A DNA stretch of 64,000 nucleotides, taken from positions 248,001 to 312,000 of the forward strand of contig CBDCYD010000014.1 in the NCBI GenBank assembly GCA_965224045.1. Direction: 5' to 3'. The notes beneath the pieces were generated by a model. The model was not told where the DNA came from. It made no database searches and saw only the letters and a program-made list of their open reading frames with translations. Position 1 is the first letter of the stretch, and every line of letters starts with the position of its first letter. Shown piece by piece: positions 1 through 9,257 of this stretch. The translations under genes were made by a program, and so were the position numbers. Source of the DNA: Tectiglobus sp965224045. Lineage in GTDB: Bacteria; Pseudomonadota; Alphaproteobacteria; Rhizobiales; Hyphomicrobiaceae.

Positions 1-59
1 AAGTTGTCGGGGACGTAGCACAGGCCCGTCACGATCTCCACCTGCGAACGCTGCGGCAT
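1..59 (-). CDS. possible 5' end of a gene running off the left edge
   Basis: On the minus strand an ATG at 59 opens a frame reading MPQRSQVEIVTGLCYVPDN to the window edge without a stop. The peptide looks protein-like but I cannot name the family. No clear ribosome binding site precedes the ATG, and the frame stays open further upstream, so the true start is unsure. It would be divergent from the J-domain gene that begins at 138. Confidence 0.25.
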   Translation of the reverse strand, partial: MPQRSQVEIVTGLCYVPDN

Positions 60-137
60 GTCGGTGGCGGCACGGCACTTGCAAGGCCATTTGGACAAGG
101 CCGCGCGCCGTATGAATTGGATACGAGAGGTCGGGAC

Positions 138-662
138 ATGTTCGAGCGCAACCGGGTCGACTATGCCAGCCAACGCAAATGTGTTGCCGTCGAATTGCTG
201 CTGGACGATGGCCACGTGATGACCGGCCGAATTTCGATGCCGGTGGCGCACACATTTTTCGATGCGCTCAACGGACCGGAGGCGTTCGTCGACTTTGAAT
301 GTTTCGCGGGGCGCCGCACTTTCCTTGCCAAGGCCTCGCTGAGGTCGGTGCGCCAGCTCGACGCAAAACCCGTCACGGCGCTCAAAGCCGGTTGTGCGAC
401 CGCGGAACGGTTCGATCCCTATTCGGTGCTCGGCGTGTCGCCCGGCGTCGATGCCGATGGCCTGCGCCACGCCTATCTCGAACGATCAAAGACCTACCAT
501 CCGGACCGCTTCGCCAATGTCGAGCTGCCCGAGGAAGTTCGCGACTATCTGCAATCGGTGGCGCGACAGGTCAACGTCGCCTACGAGGCATTGCAGGCGA
601 CGCTGCCGGCCATCAAGCCCGTGCGTTCCGAACCAATCTGGGAAAGCCGGGATTCGGCGTAA
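138..662 (+). CDS. J-domain (DnaJ-like) protein
   Basis: A protein of 174 aa with a C-terminal J domain at about residues 93-155. The HPD motif that stimulates DnaK ATPase lies at about residues 121-123 (YHPDRF). The N-terminal ~85 residues form a separate globular region that I do not recognise. No zinc-finger or Gly/Phe region is present, so this is a type III J-protein rather than DnaJ. An upstream in-frame TTG at 117 would add seven residues; the ATG at 138 is preferred. A co-chaperone role is inferred from the HPD motif; the client is unknown. Confidence 0.85.
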   Translation: MFERNRVDYASQRKCVAVELLLDDGHVMTGRISMPVAHTFFDALNGPEAFVDFECFAGRRTFLAKASLRSVRQLDAKPVTALKAGCATAERFDPYSVLGVSPGVDADGLRHAYLERSKTYHPDRFANVELPEEVRDYLQSVARQVNVAYEALQATLPAIKPVRSEPIWESRDSA

Positions 663-754
663 CGAGGCGTCCTGTTTCGCTCGTGGGGCTGATCGCGGTG
701 CACCCGGACAAGGTAGTGCGGCGGCAATCGATGAGTGATCACTGCGTGACGTGT

Positions 755-1960
755 TCAGCTTTCGGCAACAGCCCTGGCGCGGGCGGCAAGGCGTTCGCTT
801 TCCGACTTGAGCTGACCGCAGGCGGCAAAGATGTCGCGTCCGCGCGGTGTGCGAACGGGACTTGCATAACCTGCCCGATTGACGATCTCGGCGAACCGCT
901 CGATCTGATCCCAGTCCGAACACGCATAACGCGTACCCGGCCACGGGTTGAACGGGATCAGGTTGATCTTCGCCGGAATGCCGGCAAGCAGGCGGACGAG
1001 TTCGCGCGCGTCGGCCAGAGTGTCGTTGATACCCTTGAGCATGACGTATTCGAACGTGATGCGGCGGGCGTTCGACAGACCCGGGTATGAGCGGCAGGCA
1101 TCGAGTAACTCGGCGATCGGCCAGCGCCGGTTTATCGGGACCAACTCGTTGCGCAGATCATCGCGCGTTGCATGCAGCGAAATCGCCAGCATGGTGCCCG
1201 CCTCGCCGCCCCAGCGCGCGATTTGCGGAACGATACCCGACGTCGACAACGTGATACGTCGCTTCGACAGCGAGAGCCCCTCATTGTCCGAGGCAATGGC
1301 CATCGCCGCCTTGACGTTATCGAAATTGTAGAGCGGCTCACCCATGCCCATCAGGACGACGTTGGTGATCCTGCGCTCGCCGCCGGGCAGCAGATGGCCG
1401 TCGTCCGGTCCAGGTGCACCGGGCCAGTCGCCAATACGGTCACGCGCAACGAGGATCTGAGCGACGATCTCCTCGGCTGTCAGATTGCGCACGAGACGCT
1501 GCGTGCCGGTGTGGCAGAAGGAGCAATTGAGCGTGCAGCCGACCTGACTCGAGATGCATAGCGTGCCGCGGTCGACCTCGGGAATGTAGACGGTTTCGAC
1601 TTCGGGCGCGCTCTTGTCCGTCGACTGGCGCGCGAGGCGCAATAGCCATTTGCGCGTTCCGTCGACAGATACCTGTTCGGAGACGATGTCTGGACGCGCA
1701 ATGGCCAGGCTTGCAGACAGTTTCGCGCGCAACTCCTTCGAGATATCTGTCATCTGGCAGAATTCGTGCGCGCCACGGACGTAGAGCCAGTTCCAGAGCT
1801 GGGACGTGCGCATGCGTCGCTGGCGTTCGGGGACGCCAATGGCGGCCAGCAGCTGCGAAATCGCAGCGCGATCCAAGCCGATCAGCGTCCGAGCCCGGCC
1901 GGCAGTGGCGGGGCCCGATGCGGTCCCGGTGGCGGCGGCACTGGCAGATTCAAGGCTCAT
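755..1960 (-). CDS. rlmN: 23S rRNA (adenine-2503-C2)/tRNA (adenine-37-C2) methyltransferase RlmN
   Basis: A radical SAM methyltransferase of 401 aa. The 4Fe-4S cysteines are C142, C146 and C149 in GCTLNCSFCH, and the C-terminal methyl-carrying cysteine is C381 in FAACGQ. In the family the enzyme methylates A2503 of 23S rRNA and A37 of some tRNAs. The length is slightly long because of a ~25-residue Ala/Thr-rich N-terminal extension. The IS target site lies only about 30 bp upstream of the start codon, so the insertion probably separates rlmN from its original promoter, and transcription may now start inside the IS or in the remaining 30 bp. Confidence 0.97.
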   Translation of the reverse strand: MSLESASAAATGTASGPATAGRARTLIGLDRAAISQLLAAIGVPERQRRMRTSQLWNWLYVRGAHEFCQMTDISKELRAKLSASLAIARPDIVSEQVSVDGTRKWLLRLARQSTDKSAPEVETVYIPEVDRGTLCISSQVGCTLNCSFCHTGTQRLVRNLTAEEIVAQILVARDRIGDWPGAPGPDDGHLLPGGERRITNVVLMGMGEPLYNFDNVKAAMAIASDNEGLSLSKRRITLSTSGIVPQIARWGGEAGTMLAISLHATRDDLRNELVPINRRWPIAELLDACRSYPGLSNARRITFEYVMLKGINDTLADARELVRLLAGIPAKINLIPFNPWPGTRYACSDWDQIERFAEIVNRAGYASPVRTPRGRDIFAACGQLKSESERLAARARAVAES

Positions 1961-1989
1961 GGCGATGCAGGCTCGTTGAGGTCCTGGTG

Positions 1990-2008
1990 CTAGCAGGCTG
2001 TTGAATTT
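1990..2008. repeat. IS left end: CTAG target repeat plus terminal inverted repeat
   Basis: CTAG is followed by CAGGCTGTTGAATTT. The first 11 bases after CTAG are perfectly inverted at the other end of the element. Confidence 0.85.
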
Positions 2009-3296
2009 GGGGCGACGATAGCATCGATTTGCTCGAGCGCATCGTCATTGGTGGCCAACACGAGCCGCCAATAGCCCCAATTCTGCTCGGCTTCCACGCT
2101 TTCCGAACGGCCCCATTATGGCGCCTCGGCCAACAGTCTCGGCAGTCGGATCAGGTTGTAGGCGGCCATCGCGAAGGTGAACTGGTGGGCGACGCGTCTT
2201 CGTCCTTTGAATTTCGTCTTCGCGAGCCCCGCGATCGTCTTGACCCAGCCGAACGGCTCCTCGATGCGTTTTCGGATGCGCTGCGAGACCGGGTAGCCGG
2301 GATGCCGTGTCGTACGGCCATCGACCGATGAGCGCCGTCGTTTGCCGGTCTTGGTCACCGCGTTATGTTGCGCGATGTGCGGCGTCACGTTCATAGCGCG
2401 CAGTTCGGCCGCGAACGGTTGGGCATCGTAGCCCTTGTCGGCGCCGAGCGTCAGCCGGCGCGTTCCCGGCGCATGGCGTTCGATCATGCGGATCGCCGCT
2501 TCGCGTTCGGCCCGTCCGTTGGCCTGGCTGAGCGTTGCCTGCACGATCAGGCCTGAACGGTTCTCCATCAGCACGTGGCCCATAAAGCAGAGCTTCGCTT
2601 CGCGCCCATTGCCCTTCCTGAACAGCTTGGCGTCAGGGTCGGTGGTCGAGGCGTGCGTGTCGTTCTTGCGCGCCTTGCCGCGAAAGTTCCGCTCGCCGTT
2701 CCGGCCCGGCCCAGGCGGTTCGTCAGACCCGTCCTTCGCGCGGAAACTCTTCATCGACGCCCACGCTTCGACGAGCGTGCCATCGACCGAGAAGTGGTCG
2801 TCCGACAGGAACCGCTTCACACGTGGATGACGCAACACGGCTTCGAGGAACCTGGCTGCGACATCGGCTTCGAGCAGCCGGTCGCGGTTCTTCGAAAACG
2901 TCGAATGGTCCCAGACGGGATCATCGATGCCGAGACCGACAAACCAGCGGAACAGCAAATTGTAGTCGATCTGCTCGACCAGTTGGCGCTCGGATCGCAC
3001 TGAGTAAAACGCCTGAAGCAGCGAGGCCCTGAGCAACCGCTCCGGCGCGATCGACGACCGGCCGGATCCCACGTAGAGCCGCTCGAAATCAGCGTCCAGC
3101 GATGCCAGCGCGTCGTCCACGATCGCCTTGATCACCCGCAGCGGATGCTGCGCCGGCACCCGCTCCTCAAGATCCACATAGCTGAACAGCGACCCCGACT
3201 GCCTGTCCGATCCCCGCATCGCGCCCTCCTCGATTCCTGCAAGAACAGAATCATGTTCGCCGACAAGCGGCAACCCGCGAGAAAATCAACAGCCTG
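1994..3296 (-). mobile_element. complete IS5/IS1182-type insertion sequence (about 1.3 kb)
   Basis: The ends match as inverted repeats: CAGGCTGTTGAATTT at 1994-2008 and its near-perfect complement at 3282-3296 (14 of 15 positions). Both ends are flanked by CTAG (1990-1993 and 3297-3300), consistent with a 4-bp target duplication. The element holds one intact DDE transposase gene on the minus strand. Intact ends and an open frame point to a recent insertion that may still be mobile. It sits between rlmN and ctpA. Confidence 0.9.
2116..3219 (-). CDS. IS5/IS1182-type DDE transposase
   Basis: A protein of 367 aa with an N-terminal DUF772-like helical domain (FSYVDLEERVP, then DPVWDHSTFSKNRDR) followed by a DDE domain (FSVDGTLVEAWAS, LGADKGYD, and RKRIEEPFGWVKT with the final Glu). 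These are family signatures of IS5/IS1182-like transposases. An ATG at 3273 lies upstream, but the ATG at 3219 has a strong AGGAGG just before it and gives the usual N-terminus (MRGSDRQSG), so 3219 is chosen. The frame is intact and the catalytic residues are present, so the enzyme may be active. Confidence 0.92.
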   Translation of the reverse strand: MRGSDRQSGSLFSYVDLEERVPAQHPLRVIKAIVDDALASLDADFERLYVGSGRSSIAPERLLRASLLQAFYSVRSERQLVEQIDYNLLFRWFVGLGIDDPVWDHSTFSKNRDRLLEADVAARFLEAVLRHPRVKRFLSDDHFSVDGTLVEAWASMKSFRAKDGSDEPPGPGRNGERNFRGKARKNDTHASTTDPDAKLFRKGNGREAKLCFMGHVLMENRSGLIVQATLSQANGRAEREAAIRMIERHAPGTRRLTLGADKGYDAQPFAAELRAMNVTPHIAQHNAVTKTGKRRRSSVDGRTTRHPGYPVSQRIRKRIEEPFGWVKTIAGLAKTKFKGRRRVAHQFTFAMAAYNLIRLPRLLAEAP

Positions 3297-3300
3297 CTAG
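3282..3300. repeat. IS right end: terminal inverted repeat plus CTAG target repeat
   Basis: AAATCAACAGCCTG is followed by CTAG. It is the inverted partner of the end at 1990-2008 and the promoter-proximal end for the transposase. Confidence 0.85.
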
Positions 3301-3492
3301 AGCAAAAAGATGTACGCAGGGCGAGCGCGAACTTCAACCGAGCCTAATCTGTGTCTTTCACCCGAAGCTTCGGTCGCTAATAAGAACGGCCGGGCAAGCG
3401 GCACCAAACGCCAGCTGCCCGGCCGGAAATCTTGCGATCAATTGGTCAACAACCGCGCCGGCGTGAGACGTCGTCATGCGCCGGCTGGCCGG

Positions 3493-4872
3493 TTACTTCT
3501 TTTCGGCCTCCGCCTTCTTATCGGCGTCACCGGCCTTCGGCTCTTGCGCGACCGGCTTACGTGCGGCGATGTCGGTCGGCAGGCCGCGCAGTTTGGCGAT
3601 CGCATATTGCAGCTGCTTGTCCTTGGTCTTGTCACGCGGCACGTAGGCCAACGAGCCCGACTCTTCCTTGCCATCCTTGTTTTCGGTCTTCAGGTGGCCG
3701 CGAAGACTTGCTTCGCCGCGCGGCTTGCGCTTGCCGATGCGCTTCTTGAGGTCGTCAGGCAGGTCCTGCTCGACAATCAAATCGGGATCGATGCCCCGGG
3801 CCTGAATGGAACGGCCGGATGGCGTGTAGTAGCGGGCGGTGGTGAGGCGGATGGCACCGTTGCTGCCGAGCGGGATGATGGTCTGGACCGAACCCTTGCC
3901 GAATGACCGCGTGCCGATGATGGTCGCGCGGTCATGGTCCTGGAGCGCGCCGGCGACGATTTCAGACGCCGAAGCGGAGCCGCCGTTGATCAGAACATAG
4001 AGCGGCTTGCCACCGGTGATATCGCCCTTGCGCGCCTGGGAGCGCTGGGTTTCCTGCAGGTTGCGACCCTTGGTCAAAACGATCGCACCTTGCTCCAAGA
4101 AATCGTCGGAGACAGAGATTGCCTGGTCGAGCAGTCCACCCGGATTGTTGCGCAAATCGATGATGTAGCCCTTGATGCGGCTGCCGTTCTCGCGCTTGAG
4201 CCTTTCCACTCCCTTGACCAGGTTGGTGTGGGTTTGCTCGTTGAAGGTGGTGATCTTGAGGTAGCCGACCTCGCCCTCGCCCTCAAGGCGAGTCTTGACG
4301 GCGTTGATGCGAATGACGTCGCGAATGATCTTGACGTCGAAGGGCTCTTCGCGGCCTTTGCGGACGATGGTCAACGTGATGGGCGTCTTGACCCGGCCGC
4401 GCATTTTCTCAACCGCCTGCTCGAGCGTGAGGCCGACAATCTGTTCACCGTCGAGATGGGTGATCAGGTCGTTGGCGCGAATGCCTGCCTTGTCGGCCGG
4501 CGTATCCTCGATCGGCGCAACGACCTTGACGACGCCGTTCTCCATCGTGACTTCGATGCCAAGCCCGCCGAACTCACCGCGGGTCTGGACCTGCATGTCA
4601 CGGAAATGCTTGGGACTGAGATAGGCCGAATGCGGATCGAGGGCAGCCAACATACCGTTGATCGCCGACTCGATCAGCTTGGTGTCGTTCGGCTTCTCGA
4701 CGTAGTCCGTGCGGACACGTTCAAGAACGTCACCGAACAGATCCAACTGCTTGTAGATCTCGGAATTCGGTGTCGTTGCCGAATACGTCTTGGTGACGTT
4801 CACGATCGTGGTCATTCCGGCGATACCGGCCATGATCATGAAACTCCAGAATGCGAAGTCCGACTTGCGCAT
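3493..4872 (-). CDS. ctpA: S41 family C-terminal processing peptidase
   Basis: A periplasmic serine protease of 459 aa. It has an N-terminal membrane anchor or signal (about residues 8-28), a PDZ domain (about 95-175) and the S41 catalytic core. The catalytic dyad is S301 in GSASASEI and K326 in FGKGSVQT, at the family's 25-residue spacing. The C-terminus is Lys/Glu-rich. Homologues trim C-termini of periplasmic and outer-membrane substrates, including cell-wall hydrolases. The gene lies just downstream of the EnvC-like gene (22-bp gap), so the two probably form a cell-wall operon. Confidence 0.95.
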   Translation of the reverse strand: MRKSDFAFWSFMIMAGIAGMTTIVNVTKTYSATTPNSEIYKQLDLFGDVLERVRTDYVEKPNDTKLIESAINGMLAALDPHSAYLSPKHFRDMQVQTRGEFGGLGIEVTMENGVVKVVAPIEDTPADKAGIRANDLITHLDGEQIVGLTLEQAVEKMRGRVKTPITLTIVRKGREEPFDVKIIRDVIRINAVKTRLEGEGEVGYLKITTFNEQTHTNLVKGVERLKRENGSRIKGYIIDLRNNPGGLLDQAISVSDDFLEQGAIVLTKGRNLQETQRSQARKGDITGGKPLYVLINGGSASASEIVAGALQDHDRATIIGTRSFGKGSVQTIIPLGSNGAIRLTTARYYTPSGRSIQARGIDPDLIVEQDLPDDLKKRIGKRKPRGEASLRGHLKTENKDGKEESGSLAYVPRDKTKDKQLQYAIAKLRGLPTDIAARKPVAQEPKAGDADKKAEAEKK

Positions 4873-4894
4873 TGTCGTTCAACCCTATTGTTGC

Positions 4895-6355
4895 CTAGCC
4901 CTGCACACGCTGCCGCCCCGTGGCCCACCACGGAGCTGGATTCAGTGGTTTACCATCCTTGCGAAACTCGACGTAAAGCACCGGGTCACTCGCCTTGCCC
5001 TTGCCACGGGCGTCTCCGGCCATCGAGCCGACGGGTTCTGCCGCCAATACAAACTGACCGAGTTGCACGTCCAAGCGTGACAAGTTGGCCAACAATACAT
5101 GGTATCCGCCGCCCGCATTTATAATCAAGAGTTGGCCATAGCTGCGAAACGCGCCAGCGTAAACAACCCAACCGTCACAAGGCGACGTGATCAAGGCATT
5201 ATGGCGCGTCTTGATGACAATACCCTTCGAACGCCCACCCTGGGCGGTCGTATCGCCAAAGTCGATCACTTTTTTGCCATGGGCAGGCAGCGGCAATCGA
5301 GCCTTGGCCAAATGGAACGGTATTGCCGGCTCAAGCCGGCCCGGGTTGGCCGTGCCACCGGTGCCTTTGGGTGACAGTTCAATCGCCGATGGCGGCAGTG
5401 CCGCGACCTTTCGCTCGCTCTTCGGCGGCGGTTGGCGGCCGGCTTTCGACTTCGGGTTGGTTGCCGGCGGAAGCGCCGGCTGCTGCGGCACCCGGGATTT
5501 GCGGCGCAATTTCTGGTTGTATTTGCCGAGGTTGGTCTTGCGCGCAACGGTGGTGTCGAGTTCCTTGATCAAATCGCTGAGCCCGGCGACCGTCTTCGAT
5601 TTTGCAACAGCCGTCCTGCTGATCTCGGATAGTTCCTTGTTGGTGGCCAGCAGAGTTTGATTCTTGGTCTCCTGGAGCGCCGACAGGCGCTTGCCTTCAC
5701 GCCTCAACCGGTCCTTTTCGCGGGCCTCGTTCGTGCGTTCGCGCTTGGCCTCGTCGATTACGCTGGTCAGCTTGGTCAAGTCCGCGGTCAGCTCTCCGAT
5801 TTCGCGCTTGATGCGCGGCTCATGGTAGCCCAGCAGCTTGGCAGAGCGAATCATCTTGAGCACGTCTTTGGGATGCGTGATGACGACCGGCGGCGGGTTG
5901 CGCCCCATAAGCATCATACGGCCGAACAGCCAGGCGATCAGTTTGTGCTTCTTGGAGAGCTTGCCGCGCACCTGTTTTTCGTCGGCACCCAGCTTTTCGA
6001 GCTTTTCCTCGATTTGCGTGAGGCGGGCTTCGGTGCGCTGAATGTCGGCACCAGTGCGTTGCAGGTCCTCCGTCAGCTTGGCGATTTCCTGGCGCAGGGC
6101 CTGGTCGCGACGGCGTAGCGACGTTTCGCGATCGCGCGTGCGCTCAAGAGCTGCCTTTTCACGCGACAGGCGCTCAACGGCATCGCGGCGGCGCTCTTCG
6201 GATTTCTGGGCATAGGCCGGTGACAGCGCGACCGGACAGATCACAGCCGCCAAAACCCCGATGCAGATCAGCTGCGAGCAACGAAAAAGCAAATGCGGGC
6301 GAACCTCACAGGCCGGCGGCGCCAGTTGCAGAGCGTGATCGAACCGAGATCCCAT
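4895..6355 (-). CDS. EnvC-like murein hydrolase activator
   Basis: A protein of 486 aa with an N-terminal hydrophobic segment ending in AYAQ (signal peptide), a long coiled-coil region (about residues 55-280, rich in Arg, Glu, Lys and Leu), a Pro-rich linker, and a C-terminal M23/LytM domain (about 365-480). The usual zinc ligands of active M23 peptidases are not seen: the positions around SKGIVIKTRHNA and LYVEFRKDG lack the HxxxD and HxH pattern. This is the state of EnvC, which activates amidases rather than cutting peptidoglycan. The role in septal wall splitting is inferred from the family and from its place upstream of ctpA. Confidence 0.9.
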   Translation of the reverse strand: MGSRFDHALQLAPPACEVRPHLLFRCSQLICIGVLAAVICPVALSPAYAQKSEERRRDAVERLSREKAALERTRDRETSLRRRDQALRQEIAKLTEDLQRTGADIQRTEARLTQIEEKLEKLGADEKQVRGKLSKKHKLIAWLFGRMMLMGRNPPPVVITHPKDVLKMIRSAKLLGYHEPRIKREIGELTADLTKLTSVIDEAKRERTNEAREKDRLRREGKRLSALQETKNQTLLATNKELSEISRTAVAKSKTVAGLSDLIKELDTTVARKTNLGKYNQKLRRKSRVPQQPALPPATNPKSKAGRQPPPKSERKVAALPPSAIELSPKGTGGTANPGRLEPAIPFHLAKARLPLPAHGKKVIDFGDTTAQGGRSKGIVIKTRHNALITSPCDGWVVYAGAFRSYGQLLIINAGGGYHVLLANLSRLDVQLGQFVLAAEPVGSMAGDARGKGKASDPVLYVEFRKDGKPLNPAPWWATGRQRVQG

Positions 6356-6601
6356 GCCGAACCGTAATCACTTGGTGTTTCAATGACGTCTTTGCGGTGC
6401 TGCGATTGATTGTAACACCGAACAATTAAGGCTTTTCTGGCGCAAGTTGGTGATCCACATGAGAATCCAGGGTCGAATGCCCAAACGGGCACATTCAGCT
6501 GACCGGCCCCAACCGCGCCACGGGGCGCGGCGGCCGGGTGGTGAGGACAGATCCAACGGCTGAGCCGGCCTGGAACTGCGACTGTCCGAGTGGAGTTGGA
6601 T

Positions 6602-6790
6602 ATGAACGGACTGCTCACCCACGCCACGACGATTTCCGTTTTCGCGGTGCTCGCCGTGCTATTGATGGGTCTCTGGACAATGCTGCGCGGCAAGAGTGCC
6701 AACCTCTCGCAAACGCTGATGCGTTGGCGCGTCGGGCTGCAGTTTGTCGCGATCCTGGTGATCATGGTGACGCTGTACTTCAGGGGCTGA
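6602..6790 (+). CDS. HIG1-domain twin-transmembrane protein
   Basis: A membrane protein of 62 aa with two transmembrane helices (about residues 7-26 and 41-60) joined by a short basic loop containing SANLSQTLMRWRV, the pattern of HIG_1_N proteins. In mitochondria related proteins associate with respiratory complexes; in alphaproteobacteria they are small inner-membrane proteins of unclear function. The ATG at 6602 has GGAG six bases upstream. It ends five bases before the adenosyltransferase start, so the two are likely cotranscribed. Confidence 0.85.
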   Translation: MNGLLTHATTISVFAVLAVLLMGLWTMLRGKSANLSQTLMRWRVGLQFVAILVIMVTLYFRG

Positions 6791-6794
6791 TTGC

Positions 6795-7391
6795 ATGGTC
6801 GTGCTCAACAAAATCTACACGCGCTCCGGTGATGACGGCACGACGGCGCTCGGAACCGGCGAGCGGGTTCGAAAGAACGGCGCCCGCGTGACCGCCTACG
6901 GCACGGTCGACGAAGCAAACGCGACCATCGGCGTCGCCCTCGCCGCGCTCGCGCAAGACGACCGCGAGGTGCGCGAAATCCTGACCCGGGTGCAGAACGA
7001 CCTGTTCGATCTCGGCGCCGACCTCTGCGTGCCGGACAGAGAACAAGACCGCAGACAAGACCAGGACTACGAACCGCTGCGCATCAGCAATGCTCAGGTC
7101 GACCGGCTCGAAGGCGACATTGATCGGCTTAACGGTGAGCTTGAACCGCTCAAGTCGTTCATCCTGCCCGGCGGATCAGTAGCGGCGGCGGCGCTCCACC
7201 AGGCGCGAACCGTGACGCGGCGGGCAGAACGGATGGTGATTGAACTTGCAGCCAAGGACGATGAACCGGTGAGCGAGGCGGTGATCAAATATCTCAACCG
7301 CTTGTCGGACCTGCTGTTCGTCGCTGCACGGTTTGTCAGCGATCGTGGCAAAGCGGACGTACTCTGGGTGCCGGGTCAAAACCGCCGGTAG
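6795..7391 (+). CDS. PduO-type cob(I)alamin adenosyltransferase
   Basis: A protein of 198 aa that transfers the adenosyl group of ATP to cob(I)alamin. The N-terminus carries the ATP-binding signature (IYTRSGDDGTTALGTGERV), followed by YGTVDEANATIG and, toward the C-terminus, RTVTRRAERMV and YLNRLSDLLFVAAR, all typical of the trimeric PduO family. It is full length. The HIG1 gene directly upstream is a common neighbour in related genomes, though no functional tie is evident. Confidence 0.95.
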   Translation: MVVLNKIYTRSGDDGTTALGTGERVRKNGARVTAYGTVDEANATIGVALAALAQDDREVREILTRVQNDLFDLGADLCVPDREQDRRQDQDYEPLRISNAQVDRLEGDIDRLNGELEPLKSFILPGGSVAAAALHQARTVTRRAERMVIELAAKDDEPVSEAVIKYLNRLSDLLFVAARFVSDRGKADVLWVPGQNRR

Positions 7392-7520
7392 CGCGGATTA
7401 CAGCCGGCGCCGTGGCCGGTTTGGCGCGCCGACATTCGCCTCGCGCGCGCCTTCTGGTTGTGCTATCGCGGCGGACGTGCGTGTTGCGCGTCCCGTGTCC
7501 GTGCCCTACAGGATTGCCCG

Positions 7521-8240
7521 ATGTTCATTCCGGTCTATGACTATAACAAGCATAAATACATTCCATTTCAATATATTACACTGCTTCTAATCGCACTGAA
7601 CGTGGCGGTCTTCATCGTCCAATCATCAGGCGTCCCGATCGGCGCCGTGGCGAGCTTCGGTGTCGTGCCCAAGGAGCTGATCGAGGTCAATTACGTCGGC
7701 GGTCCGGCCTACGGGGTCAACGACATGTTCCCCGTGCCCGAAGGCTACACGCTGATCTCCTACATGTTCCTGCACGGCGACTTTTACCATTTGCTGTTCA
7801 ATATGCTGTTCCTGTGGGTGTTCGGCGACAACGTCGAGGATGCGGTGGGACATTTTAAATTCCTGCTGTTTTATCTCGCGTGCGGGGTTGCGGGCGCGCT
7901 CCTGCACACCATCCTGACACCGGAGTCCCAGCGTCCGTTGATCGGGGCAAGCGGTGCCGTTGCGGGCGTCATTGCCGCCTACCTGTTGCTGCATCCGCGA
8001 GTGCTGGTGTGGGTCGTGGTGCTGCGCTTCATTCCAATCAAAATCTATGCGGCCTGGGCGCTTGGTGCCTGGGTGCTGTTCCAATTCCTGATGGCATACC
8101 TGGCGACCATTGGCGTGCAGAAGGAACCGGTGGCGTGGTGGGCGCACGTCGGCGGCATGGCGGCCGGCGCGGTACTGATCCTGCTCATGCGCCGGCCCGG
8201 CGTGGCGTTGTTCGACCGAGATTTGAAACCGAGCAGCTGA
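7521..8240 (+). CDS. rhomboid family intramembrane serine protease
   Basis: A polytopic membrane protein of 239 aa with about six transmembrane helices. The catalytic Ser is in IGASGAVAGV and the catalytic His in HVGGMAAG near the C-terminus; the conserved HGDFYHLLFNMLFLWVFG motif lies in the first half. The start is placed at the ATG at 7521 (MFIPVYDYN), giving the usual N-terminus; an upstream in-frame start at 7458 would add 21 unlikely residues. Bacterial rhomboids cleave single-pass membrane proteins; the substrate here is unknown. Confidence 0.93.
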   Translation: MFIPVYDYNKHKYIPFQYITLLLIALNVAVFIVQSSGVPIGAVASFGVVPKELIEVNYVGGPAYGVNDMFPVPEGYTLISYMFLHGDFYHLLFNMLFLWVFGDNVEDAVGHFKFLLFYLACGVAGALLHTILTPESQRPLIGASGAVAGVIAAYLLLHPRVLVWVVVLRFIPIKIYAAWALGAWVLFQFLMAYLATIGVQKEPVAWWAHVGGMAAGAVLILLMRRPGVALFDRDLKPSS

Positions 8241-8501
8241 CACCAGTGACGTTGCGCTGTTAACAGAGGGTTGCCCGGCGTTTGACTCTCGCGTGGGCCG
8301 TGAATAGGTTCTTTTTCGCACTTGCGAAATAACCGCTTACGAATTCCGATCAGGCGCGGGAAAGTCGGCGATCCGTCGTTGCTCGTCGGGAGACAATTGG
8401 TCTCGCTGGGTATTGCTTGCCTTCGCGGGGCGCCGTTGAGAATTTGGCCGCTCGGAATTTCGCAATAATCCAGCAATCGTCTGCTCGGGAGCCACCAACA
8501 C

Positions 8502-9257
8502 ATGAAGATCCTCGTGCCCGTTAAGCGCGTGGTTGACTACAACGTCAAGATCCGGGTCAAGCCCGATGGATCGGGCGTTGAGCTGACCAATGTCAAGATG
8601 TCCATGAACCCGTTCGACGAGATCGGGGTCGAAGAGGCGCTCAGGCTCAGGGAGGCCGGTACGGCGAGCGAAGTGATTGCCGTCTCAATCGGTCCGGCCA
8701 AGGCACAGGAGACGATCCGCACGGCACTTGCCATGGGCGCCGATCGCGGAATTCTGGTGCAGACCGACGACGATGCGATCGTTGAGCCACTGGCGGTTGC
8801 AAAGATCCTCAAGGGCGTGGTCGACGCCGAGGCACCGGGGCTCGTCATCCTTGGCAAGCAGGCGATCGACGATGATTGCAACCAAACCGGCCAAATGCTG
8901 GCCGCGCTGCTCGGGTGGTCGCAGGCGACCTTCGCATCGAAACTGGTGATCGAAGGTGACAGCGCGCTTGTCACCCGTGAGGTCGACGGCGGACTTGAAA
9001 CGCTCAAGGTCACGATGCCGGCGATCGTTACGACGGACCTGCGCCTCAACGAGCCGCGCTATGCGTCCCTGCCCAACATCATGAAGGCCAAGAAAAAGCC
9101 GCTGGACACCAAGACGCCGGCAGATTTCGGCGTCGACATCAAGCCGCGCCTGAACGTGCTCGAGACGGTCGAACCACCAACACGCAAGGCTGGTGTGATC
9201 GTATCCGACGTAGCCGAACTGGTGGCCAAGCTCAAAGACGAAGCGGGGGTAATCTGA
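8502..9257 (+). CDS. etfB: electron transfer flavoprotein beta subunit
   Basis: A protein of 251 aa, full length for EtfB, starting MKILVPVKRVVDYN. The AMP-binding and dehydrogenase-recognition regions are recognisable (ILGKQAIDDDCNQTGQMLA). ETF takes electrons from acyl-CoA and other flavin dehydrogenases and passes them to ETF:quinone oxidoreductase. The gene overlaps etfA (ATGG/TGATGG junction at 9257), showing translational coupling, and hbd follows. Confidence 0.97.
   Translation: MKILVPVKRVVDYNVKIRVKPDGSGVELTNVKMSMNPFDEIGVEEALRLREAGTASEVIAVSIGPAKAQETIRTALAMGADRGILVQTDDDAIVEPLAVAKILKGVVDAEAPGLVILGKQAIDDDCNQTGQMLAALLGWSQATFASKLVIEGDSALVTREVDGGLETLKVTMPAIVTTDLRLNEPRYASLPNIMKAKKKPLDTKTPADFGVDIKPRLNVLETVEPPTRKAGVIVSDVAELVAKLKDEAGVI

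Noticed and set aside
3934..5124. Plus-strand frame of 396 codons
   Set aside because: It runs antisense to ctpA and the end of the EnvC-like gene, both of which have clear family motifs. It is a GC-skew shadow.
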